Assembly (NCBI GenBank): GCA_963742955.1
Contig: CAVUOA010000008.1
Location: 1,984,001-2,048,000 of the forward strand
Source of the DNA: CAVUOA01 sp963742955
GTDB taxonomy: Bacteria; Bacteroidota; Ignavibacteria; Tepidaquicellales; OLB5
Direction: 5' to 3'
DNA: 64,000 bases
The notes beneath the pieces are model-generated. The model did not search any database and was not told the origin of the DNA. It worked only from the letters and a program-made list of their open reading frames with translations. A program made the position numbers and the translations under genes. Positions 53,433-62,059 of the stretch are shown piece after piece (the stretch's first letter is position 1; every line of letters begins with the position of its first letter).

Positions 53433-55952
53433 CTATTTTATTCCTTTTGCGGTAATTAATGTAATATCATCGCGCAGCGGAGTTCCTTCGCAAAATGCAA
53501 GGACATCCATGTTAAGAGCTTCTGCAATATCTTTGGAATCATTATCTTTATTTGCTTTAATTATGCTTTCTATCCTGTCAATGCCGTAGAATTCACTTTT
53601 CCCGTTTTGCGCTTCATCCATTCCGTCAGTATATATTACAAGAATATCACCTTCATTAATTCTTACATATTTTTCTTCATACGGCTGTGAAGGCAGTACC
53701 CCAAGAATAAGGCCAGTTGCACCAAGCTTAGTAACTTTATTGTCTGTATCAACCAGAAGGGGAGGATTGTGCCCGGCATTTACATAATACAAAACTCTTG
53801 TCTTCGGGTCCCATATAGCCATAAAGAAAGTAATGAACTCAGATGGAGAAGTATTGCTAAAAATTAGGTCGTTTATGCGTGATACAAAATCCGCAAGCTT
53901 ATCACTTAAGTGGATTCCCAGCCTGATTGAAGCCTGAAGATTTGCCATTATAATTGCAGCGCCTGCGCCTTTGCCGCTAACATCGGCTACTACAATAACG
54001 CAATTACCGTCTTCGGTGTTTATAATATCAAAATAATCGCCTGCTACTTCGTTGCATGGTCTTGATTCACCGTAAATATCTAATCCCTCAACGTGCGGAA
54101 TTTCCTGCGGCATAAGCTGTTTCTGGATATTTCGTGCAACTTCCATCTCTTTATCAATCCGTTTTTTATCAAGATATTCTGACTGAAGCTTGATATTTTG
54201 CAAAGCAAGCGCCGCCTGTGAAGACGCCTGAGTAAGAATATCGAGGTCTTCGGCAGTGTAGTCTTCATGGTTTTCTTTTTTGCCGATATTAAGCAGTCCC
54301 AGAAGCTCACCATGGGAAATCATTGGAATTGTTACCGAAATATCATTATCAATTGCCCACTCAAATTCTTTTTCGTTAACAGGGATTCTTGATTTATCGC
54401 TAATCTCATCCCAGAAGAATTTATCACCCTGTTTAACCCTGCTGACAACACTGTTTTGCCCGCTGATATTAAATGGTATACCGCTGAAGGCAAGTTCTCC
54501 GTTAAACAATACCGGAATTATATTGCTGATGCCCGTTGTATTCTTTATCCACTCTGCAAGATTTGTAAGCAGGTCGTTTGATTCTATATAACCTGAGACA
54601 TTTTGTATAAGCTGTCTAAGCGATTCTGTGTATTTGGTCCGCTCAGGATAAAATTTTTCATCGATCCAGCGCAGCAGCTTCTTGTTTATAGGGGTAAAGG
54701 TGAGAGATAAGAACAAGACAAGAATGATTACCAGTGTCGGGTCAGTAATATTGAACATATTTATTGACAGCCTGCCTATAATAAAGATAATAGAGAGGTA
54801 AACTGTCAAAAGTCCGAGAGTAACCCCAACATATCTTATACGTTTTTTCAGCGCTGTTTCTGTTTCGAGCAGCTTGTTCTGGAAGAAGCTGTTAAGGAAA
54901 GTAAAAGGAATAATTAATCCACCTATTTCACCCAGCAGAAATAAAACCAATCCGATTGACCTTAAAGAGCTAAGACCCGCCGGAAATAAAAATTGTGTTA
55001 TTATTATAACAATCCATCCCGCTCCGATAGAAAGCACACCGTACTTAATTCCAAGAAACATAAGCCTTATTTGTCTTTGCTCCAGAGCTGATTTAACCCG
55101 CGTTGTATTTGCTTTTAGCAGGTATACTCCAACCACAATATCGATTCCGATGATTATAAACATTGATACTCCGTTGAGTTCAATTCCGGAGATGAATGCG
55201 CCAAGAACTATGATTGGCAAAAGAAATATAAACAGGTAAGAGATTATTTTATGTTTGTTCAAAAATGGTGTACGAAGCGGAAATGTTGCAAACAGCAGAA
55301 GCCAGAAGCTTGTTCCTGATAATGAAAATATAGTTACAGCGCTTTTCAGCTGGTTGAAATATAGGTATTTGCTTATAAAAGTATCCATGACTACAGAGAA
55401 GCCGATTGTAGTGAACATAAAACTCCCGAAGCAGAAACAAAACATTGCTATTAGCATCGTTTCGGTTGAGTAAGGGCTTTTAAATACTCCCCAGAACCCT
55501 ACAAGGATATAAATCAGCATTAAGAATGCCGGGATTACACGGAAAAGCAGCTCGATTACTTTGTCAAAAGCAGGTGAAGGGGTATATGTAAGTTCGACAT
55601 CGCGGAGTTTACCCTCTCTCTGAACTGTTATATTAACTTTTCTGCCTAAATCAGGCAAGCCAAGTTCTTTATTGTATGTTGCATGAGTGAATTTATTGCC
55701 GTTAACCTTTACAACAGTATCTCCTTCAATCAAGCCCGAATTATATGCTGATGAGCCTTTGGAGATATTTACTATAACAGCACATGTGTCTAAATCTTTG
55801 CCCCAGTCTTCATCATAACCAAGGCTTCCGTGGTTAACCGAGGCAATAATATAGGTCATGCTTTCACCGAAAGCAAGAATAGTGAACAGAATCAGGAAGA
55901 TGCCTATGGCTCTTGTGCTGTAGGAAAAGAATTTTATAATCTTCGGGTTCAT
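53433..55952 (-). CDS. PDZ-membrane-GAF-PP2C (SpoIIE-type) serine phosphatase
   Basis: A protein of 839 residues. An N-terminal membrane helix is followed by a PDZ-like domain (VNISKGSSAYNSGLIEGDTVVKVNG, residues about 58-110), then about eight membrane segments. A cytoplasmic GAF-like domain (IPMISHGELLGLLNIGKKENHEDY, ending about 580) and a coiled linker follow. The last domain is SpoIIE/PP2C phosphatase: EVAGDYFDIINTEDGN, VADVSGKGAGAAIIMANLQ and LVIYTDGMDEAQNG hold the metal-binding aspartates. It should dephosphorylate an anti-sigma-factor antagonist or similar protein in response to a membrane signal. No such partner is adjacent. Confidence 0.87.
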   Translation of the reverse strand: MNPKIIKFFSYSTRAIGIFLILFTILAFGESMTYIIASVNHGSLGYDEDWGKDLDTCAVIVNISKGSSAYNSGLIEGDTVVKVNGNKFTHATYNKELGLPDLGRKVNITVQREGKLRDVELTYTPSPAFDKVIELLFRVIPAFLMLIYILVGFWGVFKSPYSTETMLIAMFCFCFGSFMFTTIGFSVVMDTFISKYLYFNQLKSAVTIFSLSGTSFWLLLFATFPLRTPFLNKHKIISYLFIFLLPIIVLGAFISGIELNGVSMFIIIGIDIVVGVYLLKANTTRVKSALEQRQIRLMFLGIKYGVLSIGAGWIVIIITQFLFPAGLSSLRSIGLVLFLLGEIGGLIIPFTFLNSFFQNKLLETETALKKRIRYVGVTLGLLTVYLSIIFIIGRLSINMFNITDPTLVIILVLFLSLTFTPINKKLLRWIDEKFYPERTKYTESLRQLIQNVSGYIESNDLLTNLAEWIKNTTGISNIIPVLFNGELAFSGIPFNISGQNSVVSRVKQGDKFFWDEISDKSRIPVNEKEFEWAIDNDISVTIPMISHGELLGLLNIGKKENHEDYTAEDLDILTQASSQAALALQNIKLQSEYLDKKRIDKEMEVARNIQKQLMPQEIPHVEGLDIYGESRPCNEVAGDYFDIINTEDGNCVIVVADVSGKGAGAAIIMANLQASIRLGIHLSDKLADFVSRINDLIFSNTSPSEFITFFMAIWDPKTRVLYYVNAGHNPPLLVDTDNKVTKLGATGLILGVLPSQPYEEKYVRINEGDILVIYTDGMDEAQNGKSEFYGIDRIESIIKANKDNDSKDIAEALNMDVLAFCEGTPLRDDITLITAKGIK

Positions 55953-56063
55953 AGAATATGCTTATTCTCTGAAATATAATAATATAACTTTATCAAGGGT
56001 AGTTATATTTTATTGGGGGAGGAGGGTAAATGAAAAGGAGTGATTTCTCACCCCTACCTTTTG

Positions 56064-56090
56064 TGGACAGGGCCGGAATTGAACCGGCGA
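56064..56090 (-). repeat. tRNA-Phe 3' end fragment, copy 1
   Basis: Matches the acceptor 3' strand and T arm of the tRNA-Phe at 59798. Beyond the T arm it continues into CCCCGATGGACATCGGGG, not the Phe anticodon arm. The preceding AAAAGGAGTGATTTCTCACC is duplicated before copy 2. Confidence 0.75.
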
Positions 56091-56167
56091 CCCCCCGATG
56101 TCCATCGGGGTGCACTTTCCTTCACTTAATAAATAGAAAAGGAGTGATTTCTCACCCCTTTCTTTTG

Positions 56168-56209
56168 TGGACGGGGCCGGAATTGAACCGGCGACACACG
56201 GCTTTTCAG
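56168..56209 (-). repeat. tRNA-Phe 3' half, copy 2 (att-like)
   Basis: Covers the anticodon loop (starting CTGAAAA) to the discriminator base of tRNA-Phe(GAA), differing at one base (CCCCGTCC against CCCTGTCC). Identity with the intact gene ends at the loop. It is followed (minus-strand upstream) by about 130 bp shared with copy 3. Confidence 0.85.
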
Positions 56210-56340
56210 TATTTGTTCCTATTCGATTTTTTACTGAAAATAAACTTTTTCTCACTTTGTCATAACCAAATGTCTTGGTAACCTTACCTTTAATATTACC
56301 TCTTAATCCTACCAAAATATTGGTTAATTATAGTGTGAAT
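56210..56340 (-). repeat. Conserved sequence next to tRNA-Phe copy 2
   Basis: Aligns without gaps to 57987-58117. On the minus strand an open frame (TTG start) encodes LVGLRG ... TK(T/S)FG ... K.RK ... R(I/V)GTNT in both copies and then runs into the tRNA fragment. Several differences are silent, which hints at coding constraint, but others change residues. It is possibly a relic of an integrase or attachment region; I do not recognise it. Confidence 0.55.
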
Positions 56341-56576
56341 ATAACAATCCCATTAATTAAAAGAAATATATCTTGACATTGAGAATTTGGGTTCTAACGT
56401 TGGAATCGAGGGATTTATGTGGGATTCAAATTATATAAATAATTCTTGATAATATATAATCACGCTGCGTATATTTGGGGGTTATGCTTCATGCTTAGGT
56501 GAAAGAGCAAACTTGAAACTTGACGAAGTATAAATTAATTTTGACAACAATTCCTATAAAATAAACTGAAATAATC
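56341..56576. other. AT-rich region before the deiminase-like gene
   Basis: No gene. It includes a stretch (TTGAGAATTTGGGTTCTAACG) that recurs near 58156 (GAGAATTCGGGTTCTAACG), so the similarity between the two units extends past the 130-bp conserved part. Confidence 0.5.
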
Positions 56577-57830
56577 ATGAAATTACGCATACTATTACTT
56601 TCCTCAATTATAATGGCAATTTTGTGTTCCTGCAGTCAAAAGAACAAAACTGAATTTTATCTTCCAGCAGAATGGGAACAACAGACAGGTGTTATAATAG
56701 GCGAACTGGATGATGCAGCCACCTTTGAAATGGCAACCCAATTAAGTAAGGAAATGAAAATATATTGTTTTGTTGTTGATTCGGCAAAAAAAACAACCAT
56801 AAAAAAACTTAAGGATGCAGGAATTATTTTAGATAGTATTCAATTTATTTCTTCTCCAAAAGATTTTAGTTATGCCCAAAGGGATGGTTTTTTGTTTATG
56901 AAAAATGGAAATGGAGAAAAGCAATTGGTAAATTTTGCCTGGAATCTTTATGGCTGGTATCTTTCGCCGAATTTCAAAAATTATATTGAGGATGATAAAA
57001 AAAACAGAGAATTATATACTGCTGTTCTTAATAAAGCTTTTCCGTATCCTGTAATTTCCTCTTCCATGGTTAATGAAGGTGGAGCTATTGAAACAAATGG
57101 AAAAGGAACCATATTACAGGTAGAGTCAGTTAACATGCAACGTAATCCAAACATGACAAAAGAGGCACAAGAAGTTGAATTAAAAAGAGTGCTTAATGTA
57201 AAAAAGATAATCTGGTTAAAAGAAGGTGCGGCAGAAGACCCGGATGGGTGGGGAACGTTGATAGCCGAGAATTATTTCGGAATTGGTGTGAAAGGACATC
57301 TAGATGAGTTTTGCCGTTTCGTAAATGAGAACACTATTTTGATTTCATTTCCTGATTCAGCTGAAGCCGAAAAAGACCCTGTGAAAAAAATTACGCTTGA
57401 ACGAATGAAAATAAATTACGAGATTTTGAAAAATGCAACGGACCAGGATGGTAAACCATTTACCATTGTTAAAATGCCTGTACCTGATAATGATTATATG
57501 ACTTTTGCATTGGACACAAACAACATAAATAGCGAAATAAAATTTTTATCAAGTTGGATTCTTAAAGAACATAAGAATTATTCGCTAGGTGACACCGTCC
57601 ACTTTGTCCCTGCAAGTAGTTATTTGAATTTTTTGATTACTAATGAAACAATATTCGAAGCCAAATACTGGACAGAAGGAAAATCGGAAACTTCAAAAAC
57701 AAAAGATGAGAAGGCAAAACAAATACTGATGCAATATTTTCCGGATAAAAAAATCTATCAGATAAATACAGAAGAAACAAATCATAATGGTGGAGGGCTT
57801 CATTGCTGGAGTATGCAGGTGCCCAAATAA
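56577..57830 (+). CDS. Agmatine deiminase-family (porphyromonas-type PAD) lipoprotein
   Basis: A 417-residue protein of the guanidino-group-modifying superfamily. Such enzymes hydrolyse agmatine or peptidyl-arginine guanidinium groups. A lipobox (ILCSCSQ) gives a predicted lipoprotein, so it would act outside the cytoplasm, unlike normal AguA. Active-site segments are visible: NEGGAIETNG near 166, GHLDEFCRFV near 240 and the C-terminal catalytic cysteine in HNGGGLHCWSMQVP. It lies between two tRNA-Phe fragments and is probably cargo brought by integration. The substrate is not certain. Confidence 0.85.
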   Translation: MKLRILLLSSIIMAILCSCSQKNKTEFYLPAEWEQQTGVIIGELDDAATFEMATQLSKEMKIYCFVVDSAKKTTIKKLKDAGIILDSIQFISSPKDFSYAQRDGFLFMKNGNGEKQLVNFAWNLYGWYLSPNFKNYIEDDKKNRELYTAVLNKAFPYPVISSSMVNEGGAIETNGKGTILQVESVNMQRNPNMTKEAQEVELKRVLNVKKIIWLKEGAAEDPDGWGTLIAENYFGIGVKGHLDEFCRFVNENTILISFPDSAEAEKDPVKKITLERMKINYEILKNATDQDGKPFTIVKMPVPDNDYMTFALDTNNINSEIKFLSSWILKEHKNYSLGDTVHFVPASSYLNFLITNETIFEAKYWTEGKSETSKTKDEKAKQILMQYFPDKKIYQINTEETNHNGGGLHCWSMQVPK

Positions 57831-57944
57831 ACTTCAATCATCATAAATAGAATTATTTTTTTTGTGGGCTCGTCTGAATCGGGTAAATAGAGGCATGACA
57901 TTAGTATAATATATAAAGAATTGGGAGCCTTTGCTCCCCTTTTG

Positions 57945-57986
57945 TGGGCAGGGCCGGAATCGAACCGGCGACACACGGCTTTTCAG
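57945..57986 (-). repeat. tRNA-Phe 3' half, copy 3 (att-like)
   Basis: Same 42-nt segment as copy 2, from the anticodon loop to the discriminator, with two base changes against the intact tRNA. A hairpin lies beyond its 3' end, as at the intact gene. Confidence 0.85.
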
Positions 57987-58117
57987 TATTTGTTCCTACC
58001 CGTTTTCTTACCATAATCACCATTTTTCTTGATTTAACATTACCAAAAGACTTTGTCATATGACCTCCACCATGGCCTCTTAATCCAACCAAAATATTAG
58101 TTATTTATAGTGTGAAT
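57987..58117 (-). repeat. Conserved sequence next to tRNA-Phe copy 3
   Basis: Partner of 56210-56340. The frame reads LVGLRGHGGGHMTKSFG then VKSRK and RKRVGTNT before the tRNA part. The ends (CCAAAATATT and TTATAGTGTGAATATA) are the best-conserved blocks. Confidence 0.55.
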
Positions 58118-58293
58118 ATATAATTTTCATGCATAAGATGAAATATATTTTTGAAATTGAGAATTCGGGTTCTAACGATAGATACGATAATTTTATGCTG
58201 AAAGTATTTTTATAGACAATGGCATATAATTATTGACATTTTTTTTTCAAAATAAAATCTTAATTTTAGTAAAATTAAACATTTTTAAATAAT

Positions 58294-59721
58294 ATGAAAA
58301 AGATTATATATTATTTTTTTTCTTTTTTATTTCCTTTTGTTTTATCTTCACAAAATCTAAAATCTCCGCCCAACCCTTTAAATTTTGACAATGCGATTAC
58401 TTTTAAAAAGAATAAATTTGTACCTAATGGAAAATTTAATTTAATCCAAGGAATTTATACTCCTTATATTGCAAAATGGAATGGAACCATATGGTCGACG
58501 TTTGGCTCAGGAATGAATGATGACGTCTGGGCTCTTGCTGTTTATAATAATGAATTAATTGCAGGGGGTTGGTTTACTCAGGCGGGTGGTATTACTGCTA
58601 ACCATATTGCAAAATGGAATGGGACATTTTGGGATACTATTGGAATGGGTACTAATAATTGGGTGGAAGCACTTATAGTTTATAACAATGACTTAATAGT
58701 AGGAGGATTGTTTACAACAGCGGGAGGTGTTACAGCAAACTATATTGCAAAATGGAATGGAAGTACTTGGTCTTCACTTTCCAGTGGTATGAATGCTCCG
58801 GTTTTTAAATTTACGATATATAATAATGAACTTATAGTTGGAGGTTATTTTACTCAAGCGGGTGGTGTTGCTGCAAATAATATTGCAAAATGGAATGGCT
58901 CTGTTTGGTCTCCAATAGGCGGGGGGACCGACGATGATGTTTGGGCCCTTACAGTGTTTAATAATGAACTTGTAGCAGGTGGTTGTTTTCGGCATGTTGG
59001 TGGAGTTAGTGCAAATTACATTGCTAAATGGAATGGTGTTATGTGGTCCCCTCTTGGCAGCGGAATGAGTGCTGTAGTAAGAGATGTTACAACGTATAAC
59101 GGCGAACTTATAGCAGGGGGAGCGTTTGCTTCTGCAGGTGGGGTTAATACACATGGTATTGCTAGATGGAACGGGAACTCGTGGGCATCTCTTGGTAGCG
59201 GGGTTGATGGTGAAGTTTGGAAACTTACAGTTTATAATAATGAACTTGTATCTGGAGGTTGGTTTAATACCGCTGGTGGAATTACTGCAAAAAATATCGC
59301 TAAATGGAATGGAACTAATTGGGCTCAGCTTGATAGCGGATTCAATGGTGGTGTATTCGCTCTTGCAAATTATAATTCTAACCTAAGTGTAGGTGGTGAG
59401 TTTACTATGGTTGGTATTCAAACAATAAGTGAAAATATCCCCGTATCCTTTTCACTATCTCAAAACTATCCAAACCCATTTAATCCCTCAACAAGAATAA
59501 GATTTGATATTTCATCTTTAAAAGTAAGCCATGACTTATCTGTAAAGTTAAAGTTGTATAATATCCTTGGCGAAGAAATTGCAACTCTAGTCAACGAACA
59601 GCTAAAACCGGGAACTTATGAAGTTGAATTGGACGCATCTCATTATTCAAGCGGAATTTACTTTTATAGGTTAGAAACTTCGGACTTTGTTGATACAAAA
59701 AAGATGATATTATTAAAGTAA
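58294..59721 (+). CDS. Secreted repeat protein (IAKWNG repeats) with T9SS sorting domain
   Basis: A protein of 475 residues. A signal peptide (YYFFSFLFPFVLSSQN) is followed by eight or nine repeats of about 45 residues. Each contains IAKWNG, a WS..GSGM turn and a YNNELI.GG.FT.AGG strand pair, so it likely folds as a beta-propeller. It differs from the YCF48 type. From about residue 375 a T9SS sorting domain follows (NYPNPFNPSTRIRFDIS ... DTKKMILLK), without the GC-rich palindrome. The gene lies between tRNA-Phe copy 3 and the intact tRNA, so it may be integrated cargo. Function unknown; probably cell surface. Confidence 0.85.
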   Translation: MKKIIYYFFSFLFPFVLSSQNLKSPPNPLNFDNAITFKKNKFVPNGKFNLIQGIYTPYIAKWNGTIWSTFGSGMNDDVWALAVYNNELIAGGWFTQAGGITANHIAKWNGTFWDTIGMGTNNWVEALIVYNNDLIVGGLFTTAGGVTANYIAKWNGSTWSSLSSGMNAPVFKFTIYNNELIVGGYFTQAGGVAANNIAKWNGSVWSPIGGGTDDDVWALTVFNNELVAGGCFRHVGGVSANYIAKWNGVMWSPLGSGMSAVVRDVTTYNGELIAGGAFASAGGVNTHGIARWNGNSWASLGSGVDGEVWKLTVYNNELVSGGWFNTAGGITAKNIAKWNGTNWAQLDSGFNGGVFALANYNSNLSVGGEFTMVGIQTISENIPVSFSLSQNYPNPFNPSTRIRFDISSLKVSHDLSVKLKLYNILGEEIATLVNEQLKPGTYEVELDASHYSSGIYFYRLETSDFVDTKKMILLK

Positions 59722-59797
59722 TATTACCACTTTAATTACTTGCCCTAAGATTCCAGTTTATGTCATTTAAAATAGGCGCATTAGTGCGCCATTTTTG

Positions 59798-59870
59798 TGG
59801 ACAGGGCCGGAATTGAACCGGCGACACACGGCTTTTCAGGCCGTTGCTCTACCAACTGAGCTACCTGTCC
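59798..59870 (-). tRNA. tRNA-Phe (anticodon GAA)
   Basis: A full cloverleaf is readable on the minus strand: acceptor GGACAGG/CCTGTCC, D arm GCTCAGTTGGTAGAGC, anticodon arm ACGGC-CTGAAAA-GCCGT with GAA at the centre, and T arm GCCGGTTCAATTCCGGC. CCA is not encoded. A GGCGCA/TGCGCC hairpin beyond the 3' end (59775-59790) may end transcription. It is the intact reference for the three fragments upstream. Confidence 0.95.
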
Positions 59871-59892
59871 TTTGGTAAAATTAAATCTATTT

Positions 59893-59961
59893 TAGAACCG
59901 GCGATTCCTCTGATGTTCATCGGGGTGCTCTACTACCGAGCACTCGGGAAGCTACCTGTCC
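59893..59961 (-). pseudogene. Degenerate tRNA-like sequence next to tRNA-Phe
   Basis: On the minus strand it reads GGACAGGTAGCTTCCCGAG, then GGTAGTAGAGC, CCCCGATGAACATC and TCGCCGGTTC. The 5' acceptor and D-arm parts match tRNA-Phe, but a CCCGAGTGCTCGG insertion and a non-Phe anticodon arm break the cloverleaf, and the 3' end is missing. The CGATG..CATCGGGG part resembles copy 1. Confidence 0.6.
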
Positions 59962-60082
59962 GGATTTGTCTATTTGAACTTCAAAGATGAGTAAATTTTG
60001 CAAAAAAATCAATTTGTTTTTTAATACCTATTATGCTTTTTCTGCCAAAATTATTAATTCCCATGTTCCTTCCAACCCATCT

Positions 60083-61813
60083 CTACTGTATAACCTGGCT
60101 TATCAAAGACACGCTGAATATGCTCAGCAGGAACCAGCCTATAAATCCCTCAAGGATTGTGAGATAGCGGGGGATGCCTTTCATCGGAATCTGTCCGAAC
60201 CCCAGAGTAGAAAATACATTGAGGCTTAACGCAATGGAATCCAGCACATGAATAAGGAAAAACCAAACCACGGTAAACATAAAAACAACACCGTATAATA
60301 CAGTTGCGGCAAATTTTTTGCTTTTGCTTAATTTTTCCCATTCATCGGGAAACAGGTCTATTACTTTGTAAAACAGCTTGGTTGGCTTATCTTTGAGAAG
60401 CTCAAGAAAATAGAGCGGCTTACCGAATATATTAAAATACCAGGGTACTTTGCCTTTTACACCTGTAATAAAACGGATGTAGTCGGAATATGTAGGAGTT
60501 TGTACTTCTTTGGCTAGTTCCGATTCTTCAATCTCAAGCAGAGTCTGAGGAGATGAAAGATAATGCCCGTAAACTTTCAGCTGTTCAAACAGATTCTTTT
60601 TATGGAAAGCTGTAACTTTCTGCGGATAGAAAAAATAAATAAATGCAAAGAAAAGCAGAACGAATAATGCTATCTGAATTGCCTTAAGCGGATTAGTACC
60701 GTAATCACAGAAAATTTTCAGAAAAACGTTCATCAGGTAATTAAAGAAAAACGTCCTGCCGTTTTTTTTGTAAGTATTGCCGAGGTATGAAGTTTCAATG
60801 TTCTTCCATTCAACATAACAGGCATTGGCAGAAAGACGGTTTCCCTGCGCCTTGAACGACTGATAAAAATTAGCGTAACAGCTTATAAGGTCATTGAATA
60901 ATATTTCATTATGAATAGTATCAATCAGGCTTCCGTTAAGTATATTATTGTTAACATGGTCCAAAACAGCAATGCGGTTATTATTTACGGTTGACCATTG
61001 AATGCGGGTATTAATCGGATTTATATTAAAAGCATCCATGATGAGGTTTTTATTGAAAGCACAGTCATAAGTCATAAATGTATTGCTTATGGTTGTGCTT
61101 GAAAGGTCAATGACTGCGTTTACAGTATTTCCGACAAAAATAAAATTGTTAAACTCCGAACCTGAAAGGATTATAAAGAATTGAGGGTTGGTTTTTAGGC
61201 TTTCAGGAAGGGTAAATGTGCATTTCTTAAAAGTAATATCAAAGCCCTCTGTTTTGTTTGAGAGCATAAAAAGCCTTGACTCCATATCCAGTGCGTCAGT
61301 ATCTCCAAAGTATTTTTCGTTAACAGAAAAGTTACAGTTTGTAAATGTGATGCGGTCTTTAACGGAGTTTCGTACAAACTTAAATCCGTGTTCAAAATTA
61401 CAGCTGTCAAAATCAGCAAACTCAATATTATTTGCATATATTCTTGCAGTTTTTTTAAAGGTACATTCTTTAAATATTGCCTTAACCGGTGAACTGTTAA
61501 ATAATGCAAAGTAATCGATGAAAGTGATATTTCTCAAAACCAGCCAGTAATCAAGGTCAAAGTCACAATTTAGAATCCTGATGCTTGACTTGATGTACAA
61601 TTCAGGCTCGCCTCCGCTGAATCGTTTATCCATACCGGCCTTATCAACATTCTTATCATACCTTATTTTGACATTTTCGAAAGTTGTGTACCTTTCACAA
61701 GCAGCCATTTCATTAATAAACTGTGTAAATGAAACAGTTTTTCCGTCAATTCGTGAATCAGCTAATGAAATGTTAGCTGATATTATAAATAAAATTATAA
61801 TTACAGATTTCAA
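60083..61813 (-). CDS. Beta-helix domain fused to an ion-channel-like membrane domain
   Basis: A protein of 576 residues. A signal-like N-terminus (1-18) precedes a region to about residue 300 rich in short strands with F.NC.F / FKKCTF motifs, like a pentapeptide or right-handed beta-helix. Two or three membrane helices follow: IALFVLLFFAFIYFF (near 390), VLYGVVFMFTVVWFFLI (near 510) and WFLLSIFSVSLISQV (the C-terminus). Between the last two, STLGFGQIP resembles the TxGFG filter of two-helix potassium channels. It may be an ion channel with an extracytoplasmic sensing or binding part. The channel call rests on one motif. Confidence 0.7.
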   Translation of the reverse strand: MKSVIIILFIISANISLADSRIDGKTVSFTQFINEMAACERYTTFENVKIRYDKNVDKAGMDKRFSGGEPELYIKSSIRILNCDFDLDYWLVLRNITFIDYFALFNSSPVKAIFKECTFKKTARIYANNIEFADFDSCNFEHGFKFVRNSVKDRITFTNCNFSVNEKYFGDTDALDMESRLFMLSNKTEGFDITFKKCTFTLPESLKTNPQFFIILSGSEFNNFIFVGNTVNAVIDLSSTTISNTFMTYDCAFNKNLIMDAFNINPINTRIQWSTVNNNRIAVLDHVNNNILNGSLIDTIHNEILFNDLISCYANFYQSFKAQGNRLSANACYVEWKNIETSYLGNTYKKNGRTFFFNYLMNVFLKIFCDYGTNPLKAIQIALFVLLFFAFIYFFYPQKVTAFHKKNLFEQLKVYGHYLSSPQTLLEIEESELAKEVQTPTYSDYIRFITGVKGKVPWYFNIFGKPLYFLELLKDKPTKLFYKVIDLFPDEWEKLSKSKKFAATVLYGVVFMFTVVWFFLIHVLDSIALSLNVFSTLGFGQIPMKGIPRYLTILEGFIGWFLLSIFSVSLISQVIQ

Positions 61814-62059
61814 CTCAATTTTATATTTTCAGTATTTTTTCTAAAATTAGAATGTTAAATATAATAAATGTTAAACTGATAATCCCGAATAATTAATGAA
61901 ATGTGCTGCGCTCTGAGATTCTTCCAGTCAGCAAAAGGAGTGAGAAATAACACCTGCATATATAGTGGAAATGCCGGAAAACACACCGTTTTCTGGCTGG
62001 GGAGTTGAGCTTAATTTATGTTGTATCAAATAACTAATTTCGTTAGATTTAACACGAAT

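Larger units (their letters stand above)
57831..58293. other. Region with tRNA-Phe copy 3 and AT-rich spacer
   Basis: Apart from the tRNA fragment and its conserved flank (listed separately), there is a GGGAGCCTTTGCTCCC hairpin just before the fragment and about 170 bp of AT-rich DNA leading to the next gene. No gene is seen. Confidence 0.6.

Noticed and set aside
56010..56315. A 101-codon minus-strand frame and overlapping plus-strand frames around the tRNA fragments
   Set aside because: The EKPCVAGSIPA and GPELNRRHTAF peptides are the well-known false translations of a tRNA 3' half. Only the upstream 39 codons, shared with the second copy, were kept, as an open question.
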